Positions 27,906-36,625 of a stretch of 64,000 bases of DNA are shown one piece after another. Under the pieces are notes generated by a model, which worked only from the letters and a program-made list of their open reading frames with translations, was not told where the DNA came from and did not search any database. Source of the stretch: Nocardia cyriacigeorgica (GTDB lineage: Bacteria > Actinomycetota > Actinomycetes > Mycobacteriales > Mycobacteriaceae); contig NZ_VBUT01000007.1 in the NCBI RefSeq assembly GCF_005863245.1, positions 124,001 through 188,000 on the forward strand. The letters run 5' to 3'. How positions within the stretch are numbered: the first letter of the stretch is position 1; each line of letters opens with the position of its first letter. The translations under genes and the position numbers were made by a program.

Positions 27906-28295
27906 GTGATTCCCATGCGTCGTTGCTGCCGACCAGGTTGCAAGAATCCGGCCGTCGCGACGCTCACCTATGTCTACTCGGACTCCACCGCGGTGGTCGG
28001 TCCGCTCGCGACGGTAGCCGAACCCCACTCCTGGGACCTCTGCGAGACCCACGCCTCGCGCATCACCGCCCCCAAGGGCTGGGACATGGTCCGGCACGAA
28101 GGCGGATTCTCCTCCAGCACACCCGACGACGACGATCTGACCGCACTGGCCGAGGCGGTCCGCGAGGCCGGACTACGCCGCCGTCCGCCCGAACCCGACC
28201 AGCGCGGCTACCGCGACTACACGCCTCCGCCGCCGCGCACCACCCGCACCGGGCGCCGCGGACATCTGCGTGTGCTGCCGGATCCGCCCAGCTGA
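27906..28295 (+). CDS. DUF3499 family protein
   Basis: 129 residues (GTG 27906; ATG 27915 possible). It has N-terminal cysteines (RRCCRPGCKNPAVATLTY) and a downstream WDLCETHA, a Cys/His pattern suggesting a small zinc site. The C-terminal half is Pro/Arg/Asp-rich. Function unknown; conserved beside manB in mycolic-acid actinobacteria (Rv3258c position). Confidence 0.8.
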   Translation: MIPMRRCCRPGCKNPAVATLTYVYSDSTAVVGPLATVAEPHSWDLCETHASRITAPKGWDMVRHEGGFSSSTPDDDDLTALAEAVREAGLRRRPPEPDQRGYRDYTPPPPRTTRTGRRGHLRVLPDPPS

Positions 28296-28363
28296 GACCG
28301 TGCCCGCGGGCAATCGCCGGGACCATGTGAGCGCCACACCCGCCGGGCACTAGGGTGTTCGCT

Positions 28364-29740
28364 ATGACAGTCGCCCGCTCTGCCGATTTCGTGAACGCGG
28401 TGATCAAGGCCTACGACGTCCGCGGTGTGGTCGGTGACCAGATCGACGCCGAATTCGTCTCCGACGTAGGCGCTTCGTTCGCGCGGCTGATGCGCGCCGA
28501 GAACGCGCGGCGCATCGTCATCGGACACGATATGCGCGACTCCTCCCCCGAACTGGCGGCCGCCTTCGCCGAGGGCGTGCTCGGGCAGGGCCTCGATGTG
28601 GTGCACATCGGCCTGGCCTCCACCGACCAGCTCTACTTCGCCTCCGGCAAGCTGGACTGCCCCGGCGCGATGTTCACCGCCAGCCACAACCCGGCCCAGT
28701 ACAACGGCATCAAGCTGTGCCGCGCCAAGGCGCTACCGGTGGGCCAGGACACCGGCCTGGCGACCATCGCGGCCGAGGTGACCGCGGGCGTACCCGGCTA
28801 CGACGGCCCCCGCGGCAGCGCTACCGAGACCGACCTGCTCGACGACTACGCCGGCTTCCTGCGCGAACTGGTCGACCTGTCCGGCATCCGCCCGCTGACG
28901 ATCGCCGTGGACGCGGGCAACGGCATGGGCGGCCACACCGTGCCCGCGGTGCTCGGCACCCTGGCGCAGGTGAAGATCGTGCCGCTGTACTTCGAACTCG
29001 ACGGCAGCTTCCCCAATCACGAGGCCAACCCGCTCGACCCGAAGAACCTGCTCGACCTCCAGCGGCTGGTCCGCAGCAGCGGCGCCGATATCGGTCTGGC
29101 CTTCGACGGCGACGCCGACCGCTGCTTCGTGGTGGACGAGAACGGTGACCCGGTCTCGCCGTCGGCGATCACGGCGCTGGTCGCCGAACGCGAACTCGGC
29201 AAGGAGCCGGGCGCGGTGATCATCCACAACCTGATCACCTCGCGCGCGGTGCCCGAGCTGGTCACCGAACTGGGCGGCACCCCGGTGCGCACCCGGGTGG
29301 GCCACTCGTTCATCAAGCAGCAGATGGCGGCCACCGGCGCGGTGTTCGGCGGCGAGCATTCCGCGCACTACTACTTCCGGGATTTCTGGGGCGCCGACTC
29401 CGGCATGCTGGCCGCACTGCACGTGCTGGCCGCGCTCGGCGAGAAGGACCGCCCGGTCTCGGAGCTGATGGCCTCCTACAACAGCTACGCGGCCTCCGGC
29501 GAGATCAACTCCACCGTCGACGACGCCGCCGAACGCACCGGCGCGGTACTGGACGCCTTCGCCGACCGGGTGGTGTCGGTGGACCGCCTCGACGGCGTCA
29601 CCGTGTACCTGCCCGACCACGCGTGGTTCAACCTGCGCGCCTCCAATACCGAACCGCTACTTCGTCTCAACGTCGAAGCCAGATCGCCGGAGGAAGTAGA
29701 CGCACTCGTAACCGAGATCCTGAGCATCGTCAGGTCCTGA
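28364..29740 (+). CDS. manB: Phosphomannomutase/phosphoglucomutase ManB
   Basis: 458 residues from ATG 28364; a GTG at 28355 in frame is possible. It interconverts mannose-6-phosphate and mannose-1-phosphate, feeding GDP-mannose for mannosides, LAM-like glycolipids and glycans. The phosphoserine loop is TASHNPAQYNG, metal-binding DGDADR lies in AFDGDADRCFV, and the sugar-binding GEHSAHYYFRD and phosphate-binding RASNTEPLLRLN are present. It heads manB - SIS-like gene - manA. Confidence 0.95.
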   Translation: MTVARSADFVNAVIKAYDVRGVVGDQIDAEFVSDVGASFARLMRAENARRIVIGHDMRDSSPELAAAFAEGVLGQGLDVVHIGLASTDQLYFASGKLDCPGAMFTASHNPAQYNGIKLCRAKALPVGQDTGLATIAAEVTAGVPGYDGPRGSATETDLLDDYAGFLRELVDLSGIRPLTIAVDAGNGMGGHTVPAVLGTLAQVKIVPLYFELDGSFPNHEANPLDPKNLLDLQRLVRSSGADIGLAFDGDADRCFVVDENGDPVSPSAITALVAERELGKEPGAVIIHNLITSRAVPELVTELGGTPVRTRVGHSFIKQQMAATGAVFGGEHSAHYYFRDFWGADSGMLAALHVLAALGEKDRPVSELMASYNSYAASGEINSTVDDAAERTGAVLDAFADRVVSVDRLDGVTVYLPDHAWFNLRASNTEPLLRLNVEARSPEEVDALVTEILSIVRS

Positions 29741-29859
29741 CTGGGATAGTGGAATTACTAAGGAAAGGAATCACACGCTCGGGATTCGAGCGTACGGGCG
29801 GAGCGATCTTCCCAACCCTGGATCCCGGGCATAGTCGGTTCCCGACTGGAATAGTGGAA
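29739..29859 (+). repeat. Near-direct repeat and small hairpins in manB downstream gap
   Basis: GACTGGGATAGTGGAA (29739-29754) recurs as GACTGGAATAGTGGAA (29844-29859), 105 bases apart, 15 of 16 bases identical. Small hairpins ACGCTCG/CGAGCGT (29775-29793) and AGTCGG/CCGACT (29833-29847) lie between or at the copies. The 235-base gap has no gene; this may be regulatory for the next gene. Confidence 0.5.
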
Positions 29860-29975
29860 GCACAGACCTTGGATTCGCCCGGCCCCATCCGGAGTGGCAC
29901 GGTCCCGGTGGGCAGCACATCGAAGGGTGCGGGCCGACGGCGAACACAGCGCGATGAGGGGAGGTGGGACGCCCG

Positions 29976-31199
29976 ATGATCGCTGGAACACCGGTGCTCG
30001 ACCTCGACGACGCGGAGTCGCTCGAGGCAGCCGACAGCGGCGGCGCCCTGCGCTCGGCCGCATCCGGTGGCGCCCAGATCCGCGCCACCGCGGCCGCCGT
30101 CGACGAGGGCATCCTGGAGCGGCTGGACGGTCTGCGCCCACGCAGTCTGGTCTTCGTCTGTGGTCCCGGCCGGGCTACTCGCGCGGCGCGGCTGCTGATC
30201 ACCGCGCTCGGCGATCAGGCCGGGCTGCCGATCGTGCCCGTCGTCGCGGTACCGCCGTGGGTCGGTCCGCTCGATGTCGTGGTTGTCGCGGGCGATGACG
30301 CCGGCGATCCCCGGCTCGTCGACGCCGTCGACCGGGCCCAGCGCCGCGGCGCGGAAGTCATCGTGGCCGCACCGCACGAGGGTCCGCTGCGCGCGGTCGC
30401 CGCAGGCCGCTCGGTGCTGCTCTCGCCGCGGCTGCCGGTCCGCGATCACAACCGGCTGCTGCGTTATCTCGCGATCGGTATCGCGGTCTTGCGGGCGATC
30501 GATCCCGCGCGCAGTGCGCCGTCGCTACCCGCGCTGGGCGATCTGGCCGATCTGGTGGATGCCGAGGCGCTACGCGACGGCCCCCAGCACGAGGCCTTCC
30601 GCAATCCGGCCAAGACCCTGGCCACCCGGATGCAGCAGCGTGCGCTCGTCCTTGCAGGCGACTCCCCCGCCGCCACCGAACTCGCGGGCCACGCCGCCGA
30701 GGTGCTGTTGCAGTCGGCGGGGCGCATCGCCACCGCGGTCGATCTCGCCGGTGCTGTCGCCGCGCAGCCGCGCATGGTCGCCGCGACCGGCGAATCCGCC
30801 CCCGACTACGACCCGCTGTTCCATGACGAGCAGCTCGACGGTCCGGCCCCGGTCGAGCGGATGCGGGTGCTGGTGCTCAGCACCGACCCCGACGAGGTGG
30901 CCGCGCGCCGCAAACTCGCCATTTTCTCCGGCGCCGGTTCCGGCCTGGTCGACGCCGACCTGGTCGCCGCCGACCTCGACCTGCTGCGCAGCGATCTCAC
31001 CGATCCGGCGGCCCCGAAGCCGGAGGAATCCGAGGGCGAGGCCACCGTGCGCGGCGGCGACCTGGAACGTCTCGCCGTGCTCGCGCTTCGGCTCGAAATG
31101 ACCGCCGCCTACCTGCGCCTGATCGGTAACCGCGAGGTCACCACCGGTGCGGCCCCCGAACAGTTCGGCTCGGACCAGTTCGACGGGGGACGCTACTAG
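29976..31199 (+). CDS. SIS-like (TobH-annotated) conserved protein, Rv3256c-like
   Basis: 407 residues from ATG 29976, with GGGGAGG about 10 bases upstream. It is the conserved protein found between manB and manA in mycobacteria. The middle resembles a sugar-isomerase (SIS) fold (SLVFVCGPGRATRAARLLITAL, DVVVVAGDDAGDPRLVDAV) followed by a helical domain. Function unknown, but the fixed location and stop/start contact with manA (TAGTG) suggest a role in mannose-phosphate metabolism. Confidence 0.75.
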   Translation: MIAGTPVLDLDDAESLEAADSGGALRSAASGGAQIRATAAAVDEGILERLDGLRPRSLVFVCGPGRATRAARLLITALGDQAGLPIVPVVAVPPWVGPLDVVVVAGDDAGDPRLVDAVDRAQRRGAEVIVAAPHEGPLRAVAAGRSVLLSPRLPVRDHNRLLRYLAIGIAVLRAIDPARSAPSLPALGDLADLVDAEALRDGPQHEAFRNPAKTLATRMQQRALVLAGDSPAATELAGHAAEVLLQSAGRIATAVDLAGAVAAQPRMVAATGESAPDYDPLFHDEQLDGPAPVERMRVLVLSTDPDEVAARRKLAIFSGAGSGLVDADLVAADLDLLRSDLTDPAAPKPEESEGEATVRGGDLERLAVLALRLEMTAAYLRLIGNREVTTGAAPEQFGSDQFDGGRY

Positions 31200-32419
31200 T
31201 GCACGAACTCGTCGGTGCGCTGCGCTCTTACGCATGGGGCTCGCGCACCTCGCTCGCCAAGCTGTGCGGTCGTCCGGTCCCCTCGGCACATCCGGAAGCC
31301 GAATTGTGGTTCGGCGCCCATCCCGCCGACCCGGCGCAGGTGCGGATCGGCAACGGCTCGACCACGTCACTGCTGGAACTGGTCTCGGCCGATCCGGATC
31401 GGGAACTCGGTCCGGCCGCACCGGAATTCGGTGGCCGGCTGCCGTTCCTGCTCAAGATCCTCGCCGCCGAGGAGCCGTTGTCACTGCAGGCCCATCCCAG
31501 TTCCGCGCAGGCCGCGGCCGGCTTCCACCGGGAGAACCAGGCCGGGGTGCCGCTGGATTCGCCGATGCGCAACTACCGCGACGAGAACCACAAGCCGGAA
31601 CTGGTGGTGGCGCTGGACCGGTTCGAGGCGCTGGCCGGATTCCGCGAACCGAAACGTACGGTGGAATTGCTGCGCGCGCTCGATGTCGCGGCCCTGGAGT
31701 CGTACGCGGATCTGCTCGCCGCCCAACCGGATTCGGCCGGGCTGCGCACCCTGTTCACCACCTGGATCACGCTGCCGCAGAACGTGCTGGCCACGCTGCT
31801 GCCGCAAGTACTCGACGGCTGCGTGCGCTATCTGTCCAGTCGCAAACGCAAGTTCGCCGCCGAGGCCAGGACCGCGCTGGAACTGGCCGAGAACTATCCG
31901 GGCGATGCGGGGGTGCTGGCCGCGCTGCTGCTCAACCGGTTGACCCTGGAACCCGGCCAGGCCCTGTTCCTCGACGCCGGCAACCTGCACGCCTACCTGC
32001 GCGGGCTCGGCGTGGAGATCATGGCCAACTCCGACAACGTGCTGCGCGGCGGCCTCACGCCCAAGCACGTCGATGTCCCGGAGTTGTTGCGGGTCTTGGA
32101 TTTCGAGCCGATCGACCTGCCGATCGTGCTGCCCGAACCGGCCGGTGACGGATCGGTGCGCTACCGCACGCCCGCGCCGGAATTCGCGCTGCGGCGTTTC
32201 GATCTGACCGCCGGTTCGGCGCTGGTTCCGCTCACCGAGGCCGGTCCCGGCATCGTGTTGTGCACGGCGGGTTCGGTGCGCCTGTTCCAGGGCGGATCGG
32301 AGTTGGTGCTCGAACGCGGTGCCGCGGCCTGGATCTCGGCCGCCGACAGCGACGTCCGCGCGCAGGCCGCCGACGGCCCGGCCCAGGTGTTCTGCGCCTG
32401 CGTCGGCGGGGCGCCCTGA
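31199..32419 (+). CDS. manA: Mannose-6-phosphate isomerase, class I
   Basis: 406 residues, starting at the GTG that shares a base with the preceding TAG. It converts fructose-6-phosphate and mannose-6-phosphate. Type-I PMI motifs are present: the zinc ligands in LSLQAHPSSAQA and the ENHKPELVVAL block, and DAGNLHAYLRGLGVEIMANSDNVLRGGLTPKHVDVPEL. It supplies the substrate for ManB upstream. Confidence 0.95.
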   Translation: MHELVGALRSYAWGSRTSLAKLCGRPVPSAHPEAELWFGAHPADPAQVRIGNGSTTSLLELVSADPDRELGPAAPEFGGRLPFLLKILAAEEPLSLQAHPSSAQAAAGFHRENQAGVPLDSPMRNYRDENHKPELVVALDRFEALAGFREPKRTVELLRALDVAALESYADLLAAQPDSAGLRTLFTTWITLPQNVLATLLPQVLDGCVRYLSSRKRKFAAEARTALELAENYPGDAGVLAALLLNRLTLEPGQALFLDAGNLHAYLRGLGVEIMANSDNVLRGGLTPKHVDVPELLRVLDFEPIDLPIVLPEPAGDGSVRYRTPAPEFALRRFDLTAGSALVPLTEAGPGIVLCTAGSVRLFQGGSELVLERGAAAWISAADSDVRAQAADGPAQVFCACVGGAP

Positions 32420-32593
32420 CCGGTTCGCCGAGGCGAGCCGGCGCATCGGGCCCGCTATCCGGATCCTCCGGCAGCGCGCGGCGAGCGACTCGCATAGTCT
32501 GTTTCGCGGCCCGGTCCGGTCCGGCAAGGACCGATCGGAATCCGACGGCGCACCACGGCGACGGTGCGGCACATCGAACAGGAGGGCGGCCGG

Positions 32594-33514
32594 ATGTCGG
32601 CTAGTGGTGGGAAGAAGGCGATTGTCGCCGCGTTGCTGGCGAACGCGGGCATCGCGGTGGCCAAGTTCGTCGGTGCGGCGATCACCGGATCGGCGTCCAT
32701 GCTGGCCGAGGGTGTGCACTCGGTGGCCGACACCTCCAACCAGGGCCTGCTGCTGCTCGGTCAGCGCCGCGCCGAGAAAGAGGCCGATGAGCTGCACCAG
32801 TTCGGCTATGGGCGCAATCGCTACTTCTACTCCTTCGTCGTCGCGCTGGTGCTGTTCACCCTCGGCTCGGTGTATGCGATCTACGAGGGCATCCACAAGA
32901 TCCAGCATCCGGAGGACCTGAGTTCACCGCTGGTCGCTGTCGCCATCCTGGTGATCGCGATCGGCCTGGAGACCTACAGTTTCACCACCGCCGTGCGCGA
33001 ATCGCGTCCGCTCAAGGGACAGGCCAGCTGGTGGCGCTTCATCCGCAACTCGCGCAGCCCGGAGCTGCCGGTGGTGCTGCTCGAGGACACCGGCGCACTG
33101 GTCGGCCTGGTCTTCGCCCTCGCGGGCGTCGGCCTGACCATGATCACCGACAACGCGATCTTCGACGGCATCGGCACCCTGGCCATCGGCGGGCTGCTCG
33201 GCGTGATCGCCATCGTGCTGATCATCGAGATGCAGAGCCTGCTCATCGGTGAGGGCGCCACCCCCGAGGAGGACCGGGCCATCCGCGCCAACCTGGTCGA
33301 CGGGGAGCGCATCGACCGCATCATCCACCTCAAGACCCAGTACATGGGCCCGGAGGAGCTGCTGGTGGCCGCGAAGGTCGCCATCACCCCCGGCCTCGAC
33401 ATCGGCGCCATCGCGACCGCGATCGACGATGCGGAGGCGCGAGTGCGGGCCGCCGTGCCGTCCGCACGGGTGATCTATCTGGAGCCCGACCTGTACCGGA
33501 CGCAGCCGGCCTGA
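32594..33514 (+). CDS. Cation diffusion facilitator family transporter
   Basis: 306 residues; ATG 32594 has GGAGGGCGG upstream (an earlier GTG 32564 is weaker). Membrane metal/H+ antiporter. About six hydrophobic segments, the first metal site in AEGVHSVADTSNQ and the second in LLEDTGALVGL, then a cytoplasmic C-terminal domain (IHLKTQYMGPEELLVAAKVAI). It resembles the subgroup with a long loop after TM4 (FIRNSRSPELPVVLLED). The metal (Zn, Fe or Mn) cannot be told from sequence. Confidence 0.88.
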   Translation: MSASGGKKAIVAALLANAGIAVAKFVGAAITGSASMLAEGVHSVADTSNQGLLLLGQRRAEKEADELHQFGYGRNRYFYSFVVALVLFTLGSVYAIYEGIHKIQHPEDLSSPLVAVAILVIAIGLETYSFTTAVRESRPLKGQASWWRFIRNSRSPELPVVLLEDTGALVGLVFALAGVGLTMITDNAIFDGIGTLAIGGLLGVIAIVLIIEMQSLLIGEGATPEEDRAIRANLVDGERIDRIIHLKTQYMGPEELLVAAKVAITPGLDIGAIATAIDDAEARVRAAVPSARVIYLEPDLYRTQPA

Positions 33515-33529
33515 CCGATCCCAGAGATG

Positions 33530-33565
33530 AGCGCCCCTCCACCGCAGCCGCCGTGGAGGGGCGCT
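33530..33565. terminator. Bidirectional hairpin between CDF and HtaA-like genes
   Basis: AGCGCCCCTCCAC (33530-33542) pairs exactly with GTGGAGGGGCGCT (33553-33565) around a 10-base loop, between convergent stops. Confidence 0.8.
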
Positions 33566-33576
33566 GTCGGTAGCGC

Positions 33577-34650
33577 TCAGCCGATGTGGAAGCTGACCGG
33601 CGCGGCCTGAGTATTCGCGTATGGCAGTAGCGAGGTCGGCCGCAGCGTCGGCTCGAAACGCGCGGGTACCGCGGTCCACTGCGTTGCGCCCGGGGCCGGG
33701 CCGGTGTCCAGGCGGGCCACCCGCGTGCGGGCCAGCGAATCGGCGCCGACGGTGTCGGAGGTCGAGGTCTCGGCCGACAACCAGGTGCCCTCGCGGGTGA
33801 ATTCGATCCAGGGGTTCGCGATGGCGATCTCGCCGAGATGGAAGCGGGTCGCGGCGACGACGGTGCCACGGTAGCGCAGCGTGCCGTAACCGGCCGCGTC
33901 GAGATCGGCGGAGTCGAAGGTGAATCCGAGGCTGCCGTCGTCGTGGACGCCTGCGCCGCCGGAACCGGCCAGGGTGCCCTGGAGGGTATCGGTGACGGTG
34001 GATTCGAAGTCCGGGGCGAAGGCCCAGCGCAGATCCCGCGGAGGCGGTGCGGGGGCGTTCGGGCCGGGCGCCGGATCGAACACCACCGGTGCGGCCAGCT
34101 CCTGGGCCGGGTTGACCGCCTCGGCCGCGCCGTAGGTGTAGACGCCGAAGCGCGCGCCGGCGGGGATCTGCTCGGGCAGCGCCACCCGCAGGGTCGCGGT
34201 GAACTCGCCGTCGGGCTCGAGTTCGACCCACTGGTGGCGGATGGTGCGCTGGAAATCGAGCGGTGCGCTTGGCACCCGGTCCAGCGCCGATCTCGACAGC
34301 ACCCACTGCACCGCCGACCGTTGCGCGGCGCGCGCACTGGTCGGCGCGCCTTCGGAGGGCCGCCACTGCGGGGCGAAGGCGCCGAAGGTGACGAAGGTGC
34401 CGTGCGGTACTCCGGGCGGGACCGGTACCGGCAGACCGGAGGTGTTGGCCTCCGGATCGAAACCGCGGCCCTTGACGACGATGGTGTCACCGACGTGGAC
34501 GGCCGTATCGGCCAGCGGAGTCCGGCCGTCGGCGGTGAACAGCTCGATCGCGGGCGCGGGCTGGGCGGTGGCGGTGGGCGCGACGCCGACGACAGCCCCG
34601 GTGCCCGCGACCGCGGCGACGGCGACGACCGCCAGCAGTGTTGTTCTCAC
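33577..34650 (-). CDS. Secreted protein with HtaA-like domain
   Basis: 357 residues with an N-terminal signal peptide (MRTTLLAVVAVAAVAGTG..., mature end near QPAPAIELF). Residues about 210-320 (LRWAFAPDFESTVTDTLQGTLAGSGG ... YRGTVVAATRFHLGEIAIANPWIEF) resemble the HtaA haem-binding domain of corynebacterial haem uptake, but the rest is unlike it and no C-terminal membrane anchor is seen. The assignment is by eye. No haem transporter genes are adjacent. Confidence 0.55.
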   Translation of the reverse strand: MRTTLLAVVAVAAVAGTGAVVGVAPTATAQPAPAIELFTADGRTPLADTAVHVGDTIVVKGRGFDPEANTSGLPVPVPPGVPHGTFVTFGAFAPQWRPSEGAPTSARAAQRSAVQWVLSRSALDRVPSAPLDFQRTIRHQWVELEPDGEFTATLRVALPEQIPAGARFGVYTYGAAEAVNPAQELAAPVVFDPAPGPNAPAPPPRDLRWAFAPDFESTVTDTLQGTLAGSGGAGVHDDGSLGFTFDSADLDAAGYGTLRYRGTVVAATRFHLGEIAIANPWIEFTREGTWLSAETSTSDTVGADSLARTRVARLDTGPAPGATQWTAVPARFEPTLRPTSLLPYANTQAAPVSFHIG

Positions 34651-34684
34651 ACCTGCGAATCTATGACGTGAGGGATCGGTCGTC

Positions 34685-34705
34685 GTAGGGGCGTTCGGCC
34701 CCTAC
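34685..34705 (-). terminator. Hairpin after CrtI-like gene
   Basis: GTAGGGGC (34685-34692) pairs with GCCCCTAC (34698-34705) around GTTCG; it lies downstream of the oxidoreductase stop and before the HtaA-like start, so it probably separates the two. Confidence 0.6.
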
Positions 34706-34751
34706 CGGCGTGACCTCCGCCATGGTCACCGAACGCTTCGGACGGACGGCG

Positions 34752-36218
34752 TCAGGCGCCCCCTGCCGTCGAGCGCAGCAACTCCAGCGGATCGCGGCGT
34801 ACACCGAAGCGCGAACGCAGTACGTGCTGGGCGGCGTGCAGGCCGGACATGCCGTGCACTCCGGGACCGGGCGGGGTCGACGACGAGCACAGGTACACGC
34901 CGGGCAGCGGAGTGGCGTACGGGTTCCAGCGCGCCAGCGGGCGGAAGGCGGTCTGGCGCAGGTTCATCGCGCCGGCGGAGATATCGCCGCCGACATAGTT
35001 GGCGTTGTGCGCGGGCATCTGCGCGGCCGTGCGCACATTGGTCGCGAGGATCAGATCGCGGAAGCCGGGGGCGAACCGTTCGACCTGCGCGATCACGGCG
35101 TCACTGATATCGCGATCGGACCCGTTGGGAACATGGGCGTAGGTGTAGAAGGTGTGTTTGCCTTCGGGCGCACGGCTCGGGTCCACCACGCCGGGCTGGA
35201 TGGACAGCACATAGGGCCGCTCGGCGTGTCGCCCGGCGGCGACGGCCCGTTCCGCCGCCATCGCATCCTCGCGGGTGCCGATCAGATGCAAGGTCCCGGC
35301 CGACGCGCAGCCCTCGGCCTGCCAGGGCACCGGGCCCGAGAGCGCGAAATCGATCTTGCACGCCGCGCCGCCGTAGCGGAACCGGCCGAGCTTGCGCCGG
35401 TAGCGGTCCGGCAGGCGCTCCCCGCCCAGGCGCAGCAGTTCGGTGGGCGCGGTATCGAGGACGATCGCGCGGGCATGTTCGAACTCCGCCAGCGAATCGA
35501 CCCGATGCCCGGTGATCACCCGCCCGCCCAGCCGCTCGAGCTCGCCGATCAGCGCGTCGACGATGGCTTGGCTGCCGCCGCGCGGGATCACCCAGCCGCC
35601 GGCGTGGGCGAGCGTGCCGAGCAACAGTCCCGCCCCGACGGCGGGCAGGGCGCGCGGTTCAGTGATCGCGTGCGCTGCCACACCCGACAGCAGCGCAGGC
35701 GCCTGCTCCCCCTCGAACCGGACATTCCACAGCGGCGAGCCCTGTTCGAGCATGCGCAGCCCGAACCGCACGGCGGTCGGCGACAGCGCGGGCACGTGCC
35801 GCATATCCGACATGGCCAGATCCACCACCTGCGGCCAGTCCCGCACCAGCGGTTCGAACAGCGAACGCCACGCCCGGCCGTCCTCGCCCAGCCCGTCGAC
35901 CGTGCGCTCGAGATCGCGCCAGGCGACCCCCGCCCGCCCGCCGGCGAGGGGATGCGCGTAGGACGCCTCCGGCGTCAGCAGCTCCACGCCGTGCTCGGCG
36001 AGATCGAACGCTCGGAAGAACGGCGAGGCCAACGCCATCGGATGCGCGCCGGCGCAGGTGTCGTGATGGAAGCCGGGCAGCGTCACCTCGGCGGTCCGGC
36101 ACCCCCCGCCGGCGGTGTCCTGCGCCTCGTACACCTCGACCGACAGCCCGGCCCGCGCGAGCACCACCGCCGCCGCCAGCCCGTTGGGACCGGACCCCAC
36201 CACCACGACATCAGCCAT
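34752..36218 (-). CDS. FAD-dependent oxidoreductase, phytoene dehydrogenase (CrtI)-like
   Basis: 488 residues. N-terminal dinucleotide fold VVVVGSGPNGLAAAVVLARAGLSVEVYEA, C-terminal FAD motif LCSSSTPPGPGVHGMSGLHAAQHVL. It belongs to the broad CrtI/RetSat group of amine-oxidase-like flavoproteins. No carotenoid genes are near, so the substrate is unknown. Confidence 0.8.
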   Translation of the reverse strand: MADVVVVGSGPNGLAAAVVLARAGLSVEVYEAQDTAGGGCRTAEVTLPGFHHDTCAGAHPMALASPFFRAFDLAEHGVELLTPEASYAHPLAGGRAGVAWRDLERTVDGLGEDGRAWRSLFEPLVRDWPQVVDLAMSDMRHVPALSPTAVRFGLRMLEQGSPLWNVRFEGEQAPALLSGVAAHAITEPRALPAVGAGLLLGTLAHAGGWVIPRGGSQAIVDALIGELERLGGRVITGHRVDSLAEFEHARAIVLDTAPTELLRLGGERLPDRYRRKLGRFRYGGAACKIDFALSGPVPWQAEGCASAGTLHLIGTREDAMAAERAVAAGRHAERPYVLSIQPGVVDPSRAPEGKHTFYTYAHVPNGSDRDISDAVIAQVERFAPGFRDLILATNVRTAAQMPAHNANYVGGDISAGAMNLRQTAFRPLARWNPYATPLPGVYLCSSSTPPGPGVHGMSGLHAAQHVLRSRFGVRRDPLELLRSTAGGA

Positions 36219-36411
36219 CTCCCGATTGTGCCGTGCGTCGCGGGGCGCGCGCTGTCGGCAGGTTCACGTCCTGGTACGAGCGCCGAGGCAATTCCAATCG
36301 GCGTGTACAGATTCGGTGTGACCGGCGACACGTCCGGGCGGCGATGATTTCCGAGCCGCCGCAGCCGTCTGTACGAATAGCACGACCATGCGAGAACGAT
36401 CAGGAGATCCG

Positions 36412-36624
36412 ATGACCAAACCGCACGGCCCCGCGTCCTACTTCCCCTCCATCGAGGCCAAGTACGGCCGCGGCATCGACGAGTGGAAGACCGCGATGGC
36501 CGAATCGGGCCGCGCCTCGCACAAGGAGCTGGTCGACTGGCTGAAGACCGAGCACGGCTTCGGGCACGGCCACGCCAACGCCATCACCCAGCATTTCCTG
36601 CACCCGGAGAAGTGGGCGTCCTGA
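36412..36624 (+). CDS. DUF4287 domain protein
   Basis: 70 residues; ATG 36412 has AGGAG upstream. It reads GPASYFPSIEAKYGRGIDEW ... GHGHANAITQHFL, which matches the short DUF4287 family of actinobacteria. Small, soluble, function unknown. It converges on mpg1, whose stop lies one base after this gene. Confidence 0.8.
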   Translation: MTKPHGPASYFPSIEAKYGRGIDEWKTAMAESGRASHKELVDWLKTEHGFGHGHANAITQHFLHPEKWAS

Positions 36625-36625
36625 C

